Below are positions 39,167 to 47,322 of a DNA stretch of 64,000 nt, piece after piece; the first letter of the stretch is position 1, and every line of letters starts with the position of its first letter. The notes under the pieces were generated by a model. It saw only the letters and a list, made by a program, of their open reading frames with translations. It ran no database searches and was not told the origin of the DNA. The position numbers and the translations under genes are program-made. Source of the DNA: CAVTJL01 sp963828215 (GTDB taxonomy: Bacteria; Pseudomonadota; Alphaproteobacteria; Geminicoccales; Geminicoccaceae); NCBI GenBank assembly GCA_963828215.1, contig CAWHFO010000051.1, positions 372,001 to 436,000 on the forward strand. The letters are read 5' to 3'.

Positions 39167-40057
39167 ATGCCTTTGGACATCCAAGAGCTGCTTCGACCGC
39201 TGACCGAGGCCGCGCCTTGCGGCCCCGATATTCGCGAGCTGAGAGAGTTCGAGAGCCTCCGTGATCTGTCGGCCTCGGAAGAGCGGCAGGACTGGGGTCG
39301 GGCCTTGCCGAGCGCCCTGGCTCTGGCGCAGCAGGCCCGCGACCTGCGGGCCTGGGTGTGGCTCGCGCGATCGGCGCTCTCTGCCGAGGGCCTCGCCGGT
39401 CTGGCGGACGGGCTCGAGCTCATGGCGACGGGGCTCGGCCGTTACTGGGGCCAGCTACCCCCGATCGATCCCGAGGAGGCCGATCCCGGAGAGCGGTATC
39501 TCGGCCGCCTGATGGCGCTGACCGCCCTCGGCGGCTCGAGCTTCCAGTCCACGCCGGCGGACCTGCGCAAGCGCCGGGACGTCTATCATCTGGCGGCCGA
39601 GCTGGACATGGTCGCCGCCCGGGCCGGGTCGTCGGCGGGGATGTCGGTGCTCCTGCAGCGGATCGAAGCCGCCCTGCACGAGATCGAGGAGCGCTTCCGG
39701 GAAGGCTTCGGAGCCGGCCACGACCCGCAGATCGGCTTCGAACTCCTGCGCGAGAAGTTGGCCCTCTTCAGCGCTCGCGACGGGAAGCAGGGCGGCTCCG
39801 GCTCCGACGGCGCCGCCGCGGCCAGCTCGGTCGCGGCGACCGCGGCCGTGGGATCGCGGGCCGATGTGGTCCGGGTGCTGGATCTCGTTTTGGAGTACTA
39901 TGAGAATCACGAGCCGGCGAGCCCGGTGCCCCTGCTCGTCGCCCGCGCCAAGAGGCTCGTGCCGATGAGCTTCGTGGAGGCGATGAAGGATCTGGCACCC
40001 GCCGGAATGAAGGAGCTGCAGGCGGTCGCCGGCAGCGCCGAGCCGCCGAAATCTTGA
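39167..40057 (+). CDS. tssA: T6SS protein TssA
   Basis: 296 residues. The N-terminal ImpA_N domain is clear (PLDIQELLRPLTEAAPCGPDIRE, then WVWLARSALSAEGLAGLADGLELM and LGRYWGQLPPIDPEE). A low-complexity linker leads to a short C-terminal segment (YYENHEPASPVPLLVARAKRLV and SFVEAMKDLAP). TssA caps or primes the baseplate and sheath. The start was taken at MPLDIQELL. It heads the structural run of the cluster. Confidence 0.93.
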   Translation: MPLDIQELLRPLTEAAPCGPDIRELREFESLRDLSASEERQDWGRALPSALALAQQARDLRAWVWLARSALSAEGLAGLADGLELMATGLGRYWGQLPPIDPEEADPGERYLGRLMALTALGGSSFQSTPADLRKRRDVYHLAAELDMVAARAGSSAGMSVLLQRIEAALHEIEERFREGFGAGHDPQIGFELLREKLALFSARDGKQGGSGSDGAAAASSVAATAAVGSRADVVRVLDLVLEYYENHEPASPVPLLVARAKRLVPMSFVEAMKDLAPAGMKELQAVAGSAEPPKS

Positions 40058-40080
40058 GGACCTGACGAGGGAGACGGGAC

Positions 40081-40602
40081 ATGCCGCAGGAGCAGGGTGC
40101 CAAGTTCATCGGCCGCAATCGCGCGCCGCGTGTGCAGATCGAGTACGATGTCGAGCTGTACGGTGCCTCGAAGAAGATCCAGCTTCCCTTCATCATGGGT
40201 GTGCTGGCGGGGCTGTCGGGCAAGCCCGCGGACCCGCTGGCCCCGGTCGCCGATCGCAAGTTCCTCGAGATCGACATCGACAATTTCGGCGATCGCCTGA
40301 AGAGCATGAAGCCGCGGGTGGCGTTCACGGTTCCGAACACGCTCACCGGCGAAGGCAACATGGCGGTCGACATGACCTTCGAGAGCCTCGACGACTTCAG
40401 CCCGGACGCGGTGGCGCGCAAGGTCGAGCCTCTGCGGAAGCTGCTGGAGGCGCGCGAGCAGCTCTCGAACCTCCTCTCCTACATGGACGGCAAGGACGGT
40501 GCCGAGAGCCTGATCACGAAGCTCCTCGCCGATCCGGCCCTCCGCGAGTTGCTGGCCGCCGCGGCCAAGCCCGAGGACGCGGCCGAGAAGCCGGCGTCCT
40601 GA
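40081..40602 (+). CDS. tssB: T6SS contractile sheath small subunit TssB
   Basis: 173 residues of the ImpB/VipA family. Conserved parts: NRAPRVQIEYDVELYGA, the segment LPFIMGVLAGLSG, FLEIDIDNF and PRVAFTVPNTL. With TssC it forms the cytoplasmic sheath whose contraction drives the Hcp tube. It lies 23 bases after tssA and 30 before tssC. Confidence 0.97.
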   Translation: MPQEQGAKFIGRNRAPRVQIEYDVELYGASKKIQLPFIMGVLAGLSGKPADPLAPVADRKFLEIDIDNFGDRLKSMKPRVAFTVPNTLTGEGNMAVDMTFESLDDFSPDAVARKVEPLRKLLEAREQLSNLLSYMDGKDGAESLITKLLADPALRELLAAAAKPEDAAEKPAS

Positions 40603-40632
40603 CCCCAAGCCCAGCCGAGGAAAGGTCCCGAG

Positions 40633-42129
40633 ATGGCCGAGCAGCTTCAGGAGGCAGCCGGTCAGGCCGCCGCCGAGACGATCCCCGTCGACGAGTTCCA
40701 GTCGCTCTTGAAGCGCGAGTTCCGGCCGCGCGACGAGGAGGCGGCCAACCGCATCGGCGACGCCGTGAGGACCTTGGCCGAGCAGGCGCTCGCCAACACG
40801 CGGCTGATCTCCGACGATGCCCTTCGGACGATCCAGGCGATCATCGCCCAGCTCGACAAGAAGCTCACCGAGCAGATCAACCTCATCCTCCACCATCCGG
40901 ACTTCCAGCAGCTCGAGGGTGCCTGGCGAGGGCTCTTCCATCTCGTCAACAACACCGAGACGGATCAGATGCTGAAGATCCGTGTCCTCAACATCACCAA
41001 GAACGAGCTGTCCCGCACGCTCGAGAAGTTCGAGGGCGCCGCCTGGGACACGAGCCCGATCTTCAAGAAGATCTACACCGAAGAGTACTCGATGTTCGGC
41101 GGCGAGCCGTTCGGCTGTCTCGTCGGGGACTATCACTTCGACAACGGTCCCAAGGACGTGGCGCTGCTCGGCAACATCGCGAACGTCTCGGCGGCCGCGC
41201 ACTGCCCGTTCATCACCGGCGCCTCGCCCACGCTCTTCGGCATGGAGAGCTGGCAGGAGCTGATGAACCCGCGCGATCTCACCAAGATCACGGCCACGCC
41301 CGACTACGCCAAGTGGAGCTCGCTCCGGAAGAACGAGGACAGCCGCTACATCGGGCTCGCGATGCCGCGGGTGCTGGCGCGGCTGCCCTACGGCGCCAAG
41401 ACGGACCCCGTCGAGGCCTTCGACTTCGAGGAGGACGTCAGCGGCACCGACCACAGCCGCTATTGCTGGATGAACGCGGCCTACGCGATGGGCGTCAACA
41501 TCACGCGCTCGTTCAAGATGTACGGCTGGTGCACGCGGATTCGCGGCGTCGAGTCGGGCGGCGCCGTCACCAACCTCCCGGTCCACACCTTTCCCACCGA
41601 CGATGGCGGCGTCGCGATGAAGTGCCCCACAGAGATCGCGATCGACGACCGGCGCGAGAAGGAGCTGGCCGACCTCGGCCTGATGCCTGTCCTTCACCGC
41701 AAGAACACCGACATCGCGGCCTTCATCGGTGCCCAGTCGCTCCAGAAGCCCGAGGAATACGACGACCCCGACGCCACCGCCAACGCCAATCTCTCGGCTA
41801 GGCTGCCCTATCTCTTCGCCGTCTGCCGTTTCGCCCATTACATGAAGGCGATCGCCCGGGACAAGATCGGCTCCTTCAAGGAGCGCGACGACATGCAGAA
41901 GTGGCTGCAGAAGTGGATCAACAATTACGTCGATGGCAATCCCGACTTCTCGACCGAGACCGTGAAGGCCCAAAAGCCGCTTCGCGCCGCCGAGGTCGTG
42001 GTCGAATTGGTGGAGGGAAATCCCGGCTACTACAACGCCCGCTTTTACCTCCGCCCACACTACCAGCTCGAGGGCGTCAACGTGAGCCTGCGGCTGGTCT
42101 CCAAGCTGCCCTCCGCCAAGGCGGCCTGA
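40633..42129 (+). CDS. tssC: T6SS contractile sheath large subunit TssC
   Basis: 498 residues of the VipB/EvpB family. Hallmarks: LEGAWRGLFHLVNNTETD, EEYSMFGGEPFGCLVGDY, CPFITGASPTLFGM, the SSLRKNEDSRYIGLAMPRVLARLPYG block and the C-terminal KPLRAAEVVVELVEGNPGYY. Intact and of standard length. Confidence 0.98.
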   Translation: MAEQLQEAAGQAAAETIPVDEFQSLLKREFRPRDEEAANRIGDAVRTLAEQALANTRLISDDALRTIQAIIAQLDKKLTEQINLILHHPDFQQLEGAWRGLFHLVNNTETDQMLKIRVLNITKNELSRTLEKFEGAAWDTSPIFKKIYTEEYSMFGGEPFGCLVGDYHFDNGPKDVALLGNIANVSAAAHCPFITGASPTLFGMESWQELMNPRDLTKITATPDYAKWSSLRKNEDSRYIGLAMPRVLARLPYGAKTDPVEAFDFEEDVSGTDHSRYCWMNAAYAMGVNITRSFKMYGWCTRIRGVESGGAVTNLPVHTFPTDDGGVAMKCPTEIAIDDRREKELADLGLMPVLHRKNTDIAAFIGAQSLQKPEEYDDPDATANANLSARLPYLFAVCRFAHYMKAIARDKIGSFKERDDMQKWLQKWINNYVDGNPDFSTETVKAQKPLRAAEVVVELVEGNPGYYNARFYLRPHYQLEGVNVSLRLVSKLPSAKAA

Positions 42130-42174
42130 CCGCCGGCCGAAGCGATCCACCCATCCGACAAGGAGTGACGTCTC

Positions 42175-42672
42175 ATGGCTGTCGAATGCTTCCTCAAGAT
42201 CGAGGGGCCGGACCTCAAGGGCGAGGCCAAGGCCGACGGATTCGCCGATCAGATCGACGTGGTCGCCTGGAGCTGGGGTGCCAGCCAGTCGGGCACCATG
42301 CACATCGGCACGGGCGGTGGCGCCGGAAAGGCCAACGTCAACGATCTCAGCATCACGAAGTATATCGACAAGGCCTCGCCGAACCTCATGCACGCGGTGA
42401 TCTCGGGCAAGCAGTTCGAGAAGGCGACGCTGACCTGCCGAAAGGCCGGCGGCGACGCGCCGGTGCCCTACCTCACGATCGAGATGGCGAAGGTGATCAT
42501 CACCTCCGCCTCGACGGGCGGGTCGGGCGGGTCGGATAACTTCACGGAGAACGTCTCGCTCAACTTCGCAGAGTACAAGAAGACCTATACGCCGCAGAAG
42601 GACGATGGCACCGCAGATACCGCCATCGGTCCCGTGGGCTGGAACATCCGGGAGAACAAGGCCGCGTCCTGA
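42175..42672 (+). CDS. hcp: T6SS tube protein Hcp (TssD)
   Basis: 165 residues. The N-terminal VECFLKIEGPDLKGEAKADGF, SWGASQSG and the C-terminal FAEYKKTYTPQKDDGT identify the Hcp family. Hexamers stack into the tube that is shot from the sheath and chaperone some effectors. A good ribosome site (AAGGAGTGA) precedes the start. A hairpin follows the stop. Confidence 0.97.
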   Translation: MAVECFLKIEGPDLKGEAKADGFADQIDVVAWSWGASQSGTMHIGTGGGAGKANVNDLSITKYIDKASPNLMHAVISGKQFEKATLTCRKAGGDAPVPYLTIEMAKVIITSASTGGSGGSDNFTENVSLNFAEYKKTYTPQKDDGTADTAIGPVGWNIRENKAAS

Positions 42673-42685
42673 CCGGCCGAGCGCC

Positions 42686-42710
42686 GGCCCGGCTCGCACG
42701 AGCTCGGGCC
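42686..42710 (+). terminator. Hairpin after hcp (partial terminator or mRNA processing site)
   Basis: GGCCCG pairs with CGGGCC outside an inner GCTC/GAGC stem with one bulged base and a 4-base loop, starting 13 bases after the hcp stop. GCGCTTTCCT follows, a weak U-tract. It sits in a 174-base gap, by far the largest inside the structural run, and could let hcp mRNA accumulate over the downstream genes. Confidence 0.45.
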
Positions 42711-42846
42711 GCGCTTTCCTCCGGCTCCGGACACGGGGTCCACTGGTCCGGGCGAGCCCGGGATCTGCGGCGTGGCGGGCGGGAGGCGCTCTGCCTCACG
42801 GCGGCTTCATGACAGAGACCGGGCGCATCAGCGAGAGGGGCGGCTT

Positions 42847-43668
42847 ATGGCGGCAGCAGGAACGGCAGACCCGGCAGAGTCGAAGACGGATCTCGCCGCC
42901 GCGCTGGCTCAGGCCATGGGCGAGGTGCGTGCGGCTCCGCAAGCCATCCCCCCGCGTATGGCGCTCTTCCAGCTCGCCTGCGTCACAGGCGACTGGAAGC
43001 GGGCGCGCACCCAGCTCGAGACGATGGCCGGGCTCGATCCCGAGACGGCGCTGATGGTCAAGCTCTACACGAGCCTGATCGACGCCGAGGCGGCGCGATC
43101 CGAGGTTTTCGCCGGCAAGGCGCTGCCGGTGACGCTGGGCGAGCCGCCGGCTTGGCTGGCCATGCTCGCCCGGGCGCTCGGGCACGATGCGGCCGGCGAG
43201 GGCGGCGCGGCGCAGGCGTTGCGACAGCAGGCGCTCGACCTGGCGGAGCCGACGCCCGGGACGGTCGACGACCAGCCTTTCGCCTGGATCATGGACGCCG
43301 ACCCGCGCCTGGGTCCCGTCCTCGAGGTCGTCGCCAACGGCGACTATCGCTGGCTGCCGTTCTGCCACCTGCGGGATCTGCGCGCCGAGGCGCCCGGAGC
43401 CATGCGGGATCTCGTCTGGCAGCCGGCCAAGGTTGTGCTCGCCAACGAGAGCGAGCTCCATGTCTTCCTGCCGGTACGCTATCCGGGCTCCGAAGGCGCC
43501 GACGACGATGCGCTCCGCCTCGCCAAGGCGACCTCCTGGGCCGAGCGGCCGACCGGCGAGCAGATCGGCCTGGGCCAGCGGCTGCTGGCTACCGACCAGG
43601 GCGATCAGGCCCTCCTCGACGTCCGGCATCTCGTCATCGCCGGGTCTGCGGCCGGGAGCAGCGGGTGA
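42847..43668 (+). CDS. tagJ: T6SS accessory protein TagJ (ImpE)
   Basis: 273 residues of the ImpE family, which binds the N-terminus of TssB and modulates the sheath. Conserved parts: RMALFQLACVTGDWKRARTQLETMAGLDPE (TPR-like N-terminus), FAWIMDADPRLGPVLEVVANGDYRWLPF and LRDLVWQPAKV. The start at 42847 was chosen for its AGGGGCG ribosome site. The stop overlaps the GTG start of tssE. Confidence 0.93.
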   Translation: MAAAGTADPAESKTDLAAALAQAMGEVRAAPQAIPPRMALFQLACVTGDWKRARTQLETMAGLDPETALMVKLYTSLIDAEAARSEVFAGKALPVTLGEPPAWLAMLARALGHDAAGEGGAAQALRQQALDLAEPTPGTVDDQPFAWIMDADPRLGPVLEVVANGDYRWLPFCHLRDLRAEAPGAMRDLVWQPAKVVLANESELHVFLPVRYPGSEGADDDALRLAKATSWAERPTGEQIGLGQRLLATDQGDQALLDVRHLVIAGSAAGSSG

Positions 43669-44399
43669 CTAGCGTCGTCCCCCGTGAGCGGCTCCAGCCC
43701 TCGCTGCTCGACCGGCTGAACGACGATCTGTCATCGGCGTTGGGCGAGCTCGCCGCCAAGCGGCGGGCGCTCGAGCGCGCTCTGCAGCCGCCCCAGCAGG
43801 CCGAGCTCGACCGCCTCGTCGCCGACGAGCGTCTCGTGACGCGATCCCACCGGGTCGAGCAGATCGAGGCCTTTGCAGGGCTCGACGAGGACACCCGGGC
43901 TCTCGTCGCCCGGGTGCTGGAGCTCGAGCAGGCCCGGCGGCTCGAGCTCGACCGCAGCTTCGTGATCTCGATGGAGCGGCTGCGCGCGGCCGTCCTGCGC
44001 GACCTCGGCCATCTCCTGAACACCGCCTCGCTCGAGTTGATGGAGGCTCTCGAGGGCGGCGTTACCCTGGGCCTGTTCGAGCGACTGCCGGCGGCCCGGG
44101 ACAGCGTGCTCAACTACGGGATACCGGCGCTCGCCGGCAGGATCCGCACGGCCGAGGACTACGAGGAGCTGACGCATGCGATCGAGCGGGCCATCGCCCG
44201 GTTCGAGCCGCGCCTGACCGACGTCAAGGTGACGGTGGAGGACGAGGCGACCAGCCGCAACGGGCCGGTGAGAAGCCCGGTCACGCTGATCATCGAAGGC
44301 GATCTCTGGGGCTATCCGCTGCCGGAGTTGCTGCGGCTGCGGACCGTTCTCGACCTCGAGGACGGCAAGGCCGTGATCGAGCCGCGCGAGGCCGCCTGA
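43665..44399 (+). CDS. tssE: T6SS baseplate protein TssE (gp25-like) with an internal insertion
   Basis: 244 residues, against about 140-180 for most TssE. The start is a GTG overlapping the tagJ stop (GTGA). The N-terminal signature PRERLQPSLLDRLNDD and the gp25 core ERLRAAVLRDLGHLLNTASLE, VLNYGIPALAGR, IERAIARFEPRL and IEGDLW are all present. They are separated by an extra helical segment of roughly 75 residues, rich in Glu, Arg, Leu and Ala and likely to form a coiled coil. No frame change is needed, so the insertion looks real. Confidence 0.88.
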   Translation: MTSVVPRERLQPSLLDRLNDDLSSALGELAAKRRALERALQPPQQAELDRLVADERLVTRSHRVEQIEAFAGLDEDTRALVARVLELEQARRLELDRSFVISMERLRAAVLRDLGHLLNTASLELMEALEGGVTLGLFERLPAARDSVLNYGIPALAGRIRTAEDYEELTHAIERAIARFEPRLTDVKVTVEDEATSRNGPVRSPVTLIIEGDLWGYPLPELLRLRTVLDLEDGKAVIEPREAA

Positions 44400-46324
44400 T
44401 GGACCGCCGCTTCGTGCGCTACTACGAGCAGGAGCTGCGCTTCGTGCGCGATCTGGCCGGCGAGTTCGCCAGCGCCCACAGCCGCGTGGCCAACCGCTTC
44501 GGCCTCGATCAGGACGCCTGTGCCGATCCTTATGTCGAGTGGCTGCTCGACGGCTTCGCCTTCCTCGCCGCCCGGGTCCACCAGAAGCTCGACGCCGAGC
44601 ACGAGCAGCTGGCCCACCATCTGATGGAGATGGTCTACCCGGACCTCCTCGCGCCGACGCCGGCTGCGGCCATCGTCCGCTTCCGGCCAGAGCCGAACCC
44701 GGCGATCGTCGAGCAGGGATTTTCCGTCCCGCGCGGGACGCAGCTCGCCAGCCGGGCCGGGCTGGGCGAGTCCACCCGCTGCACCTTCACGACGGCGCAT
44801 CCCCTCGTGCTGTGGCCGCTCGAGCTGGTGCGCGCCGACTATCTGGCGCGCGCCACGCTGGCCGCAGCCGGGCTGCCCAATGTGACGGGGGCTCGTGCAG
44901 CGCTCAGGATCCGGCTGAGGACGCTCGGCGAGTTCCCGCTCGGCATGCTGGGGTTGGACCGCCTGCCACTGCACCTCGCCGGCGGCGACCGGATCGCCCA
45001 CCGCCTCTACGAGGCCATCCTGGCTCACGGCATCCGGGTCGTCTCCAGACAGGTCGACGACGGTGACGCCCTCGTCCTCGGCAAGGAGAGCATCCGTCGG
45101 GCCGGCCTGACGGACGAGGAGGCGCTCCTCCCGCCCTCCTCGCGCGGCTTCTCGGGCTACCGCCTGTTGCGCGAGTATTTCACGCTGCCCGAGCGCTTCC
45201 TGTTCGTCGAGCTGACGGGTCTGGCCGCCGGGATGAGGCGCTGCGCCGGCCGCGAGATCGACCTCTTCGTTCTGCTCGACGCGGTGGACCCGGTCCTCGA
45301 GGGCGCCATCGGGCCGGACCAGCTGGCGCTGTTCGCCACGCCGGCCGTCAACCTCTTCGAGCGCCGCGCCAAGCCGATCACGGTCACGCCGCACGAGCGC
45401 GACTTCCACGTCGTCGGCGATCGCCTGCGGCCGCTCGACCACGAGGTCTTCGATGTCCTCGAGGTCGAGGGGGTGGGCAGCGACGAGCGCGAGCGGCTGC
45501 GCTTCGAGCGCTTCTATCACACGAGCCATCTCAGCGATCCGCGGCGCGACCGGGCCTTCTACGCGATCGAGCGCCGCCCGCGCCTCGTCTCCGGCGGCGA
45601 GCGACGGCGTAGCGGCTCGTCGCGCGGCGCGGCCACCGATATGGCGCGCTCGAGCTATCTGGGCTCCGAGGTGTTCCTGACGCTCGTCGACGGCACGGCG
45701 GCGCCCTGGCCGGACCGGCTGCAACGGCTCGACGTCCTGGTGCTCTGCACCAACCGCGACCTGCCGCTGGCCCTGCCGCTGCCGCCCGGCGAGAGCCACT
45801 TCACGTCCGAGGTCGGCGGGCCGGTCGCTGCGATCCAGGTGCTGGGCGGAATCGCCGCCCCGCGCGAGTTGCTGGCCGTCGCCGACGATGCCGAGACCGG
45901 TCCCCACGGCATGGTGAGCTGGCGGCTCGCCGGTCACCTCGCCCTCAACCATCTCTCCCTGCTCGACGCGCCGGACGGGCAGGGTGCCGAGGCCCTGCGG
46001 GCGCTCCTCCGGCTCTACTCGGGCCAGGCGGGACCCGGCCTCGCGCGTCAGGTCGATGGCGTGCTCTCCATCCGTGCCGCACCGGTCACGCGGCGCCTGC
46101 CCGGGGGTGGGCCGATCACCTTCGGGCGGGGCCTGGAGGTCGCCCTCCAGCTGGCCGAGAGCGCCTTTCCGGAAGGCAGCGCCTTCCTTCTGGGCAGCGT
46201 CCTCGAGAGCTTCTTCAGGCGTTACGTGGCCCTCAACAGCTTCACCGAGACCGTCGTCGGCTCGGTCGAGCGCGGAGACCTCATCCGATGGCCGGCCAGG
46301 ATCGGGCAGCGCCACCTCGCCTGA
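44399..46324 (+). CDS. tssF: T6SS baseplate protein TssF
   Basis: 641 residues of the VasA/ImpG family. N-terminal RFVRYYEQELRFVRDLAGEFASAH, the YPDLLAPTPAAAIVRFRP segment and the C-terminal FGRGLEVALQL and GSVLESFFRRYVALNSFTETVV identify it. It is the main wedge component of the baseplate with TssG and TssK. Its start overlaps the tssE stop (TGATG) and its end overlaps tssG by 37 bases. Confidence 0.96.
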   Translation: MDRRFVRYYEQELRFVRDLAGEFASAHSRVANRFGLDQDACADPYVEWLLDGFAFLAARVHQKLDAEHEQLAHHLMEMVYPDLLAPTPAAAIVRFRPEPNPAIVEQGFSVPRGTQLASRAGLGESTRCTFTTAHPLVLWPLELVRADYLARATLAAAGLPNVTGARAALRIRLRTLGEFPLGMLGLDRLPLHLAGGDRIAHRLYEAILAHGIRVVSRQVDDGDALVLGKESIRRAGLTDEEALLPPSSRGFSGYRLLREYFTLPERFLFVELTGLAAGMRRCAGREIDLFVLLDAVDPVLEGAIGPDQLALFATPAVNLFERRAKPITVTPHERDFHVVGDRLRPLDHEVFDVLEVEGVGSDERERLRFERFYHTSHLSDPRRDRAFYAIERRPRLVSGGERRRSGSSRGAATDMARSSYLGSEVFLTLVDGTAAPWPDRLQRLDVLVLCTNRDLPLALPLPPGESHFTSEVGGPVAAIQVLGGIAAPRELLAVADDAETGPHGMVSWRLAGHLALNHLSLLDAPDGQGAEALRALLRLYSGQAGPGLARQVDGVLSIRAAPVTRRLPGGGPITFGRGLEVALQLAESAFPEGSAFLLGSVLESFFRRYVALNSFTETVVGSVERGDLIRWPARIGQRHLA

Positions 46325-47310
46325 GCGCTGGCTCGGACGAGCTGCCGCTCGGCGAGGAGCCTTGGCGCTTCGACCTGTTCGCGGCGCTGCGCCGCATCGA
46401 GGCCATGAGCGCCGCGACGCCCCGCCTGGGCGAGGGGCGGCGGGCCCGCGACGAGACGCTGCGCCTGGGCCAGCCGCCTTTTGTCCATTTCCCCGCGACG
46501 CAGATCGCGGCGTACCGACAGGCCGAAGGCGGCCGGCCCGCCCGGCTCGCCTCCTATGTGATGGGCCTCTTCGGCCCGCAGGGGCCGCTGCCGCTCCATC
46601 TCACCAACCATGCGCGCGAACGGCTGCGTCGCGAGGGGGATTCGACCTTCGCCGACTTCTGCGACGTCTTCCATCACCGCATGATCGCCTTCTTCTATCG
46701 GGCCTGGGCCAGCGCCCGGCCGACGGTGGCCCAGGATCGGCCGGATACCGACCACTTCGCCCGCCGCCTGGGCGCCTTGTCCGGCGCCGCCGATCCTTCC
46801 CACGTTGAGAGCCAGGGGGTGCCCGAGCGCCTCGCCCTCTACGCCGCCGGCCTGATGGCGATGCAGACCCGACCGCCCGAGGCCCTCGCCCGCGTCGTCA
46901 TTCTCTTTTTCCGCGTCCCGGCCCGCGTCGAGGAGCTCGTGGGCGCGTGGCTCGACATCCCGCCGCGCGAGCGGTCCCGGCTCGGCAGCGCCCGTCTCGG
47001 CGTCGACGCGGTCGCCGGCATCCGCAGCTACCAGCGCGCCCACCGTTTCCGGCTCGTCCTCGGCCCCCTCGGAATTCTCGCCTTCCGCCTCTTCCTGCCC
47101 GATGGCCGGGCCCTGCCGGTGCTGAAAGCCATCGCCGCCTTCTCCGCCGGCCTCGACCGCGATTTCGACGTCCGCCTGGTCCTGGCCCGGCAGGAGGTGC
47201 CGGCCGCCCGCCTCGACGGGGCGACGCGCCTCGGCTGGACCAGCTGGCTCGCCACCAGGGCGCGGTCGCGGGACGCCGACGACCTCGTGCTGCACACCTC
47301 GACTGCCTAA
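46288..47310 (+). CDS. tssG: T6SS baseplate protein TssG
   Basis: 340 residues of the ImpH/VasB family. Signatures: EPWRFDLFAALRRIEA near the N-terminus, YVMGLFGPQGPLPLHLTNHA, FADFCDVFHHRMIAFFYRAW and a C-terminal LGWTSWLAT. It overlaps tssF, which suggests coupled synthesis of the two wedge proteins. Confidence 0.95.
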   Translation: MAGQDRAAPPRLSAGSDELPLGEEPWRFDLFAALRRIEAMSAATPRLGEGRRARDETLRLGQPPFVHFPATQIAAYRQAEGGRPARLASYVMGLFGPQGPLPLHLTNHARERLRREGDSTFADFCDVFHHRMIAFFYRAWASARPTVAQDRPDTDHFARRLGALSGAADPSHVESQGVPERLALYAAGLMAMQTRPPEALARVVILFFRVPARVEELVGAWLDIPPRERSRLGSARLGVDAVAGIRSYQRAHRFRLVLGPLGILAFRLFLPDGRALPVLKAIAAFSAGLDRDFDVRLVLARQEVPAARLDGATRLGWTSWLATRARSRDADDLVLHTSTA

Positions 47311-47322
47311 GGGAGCTTCGAG

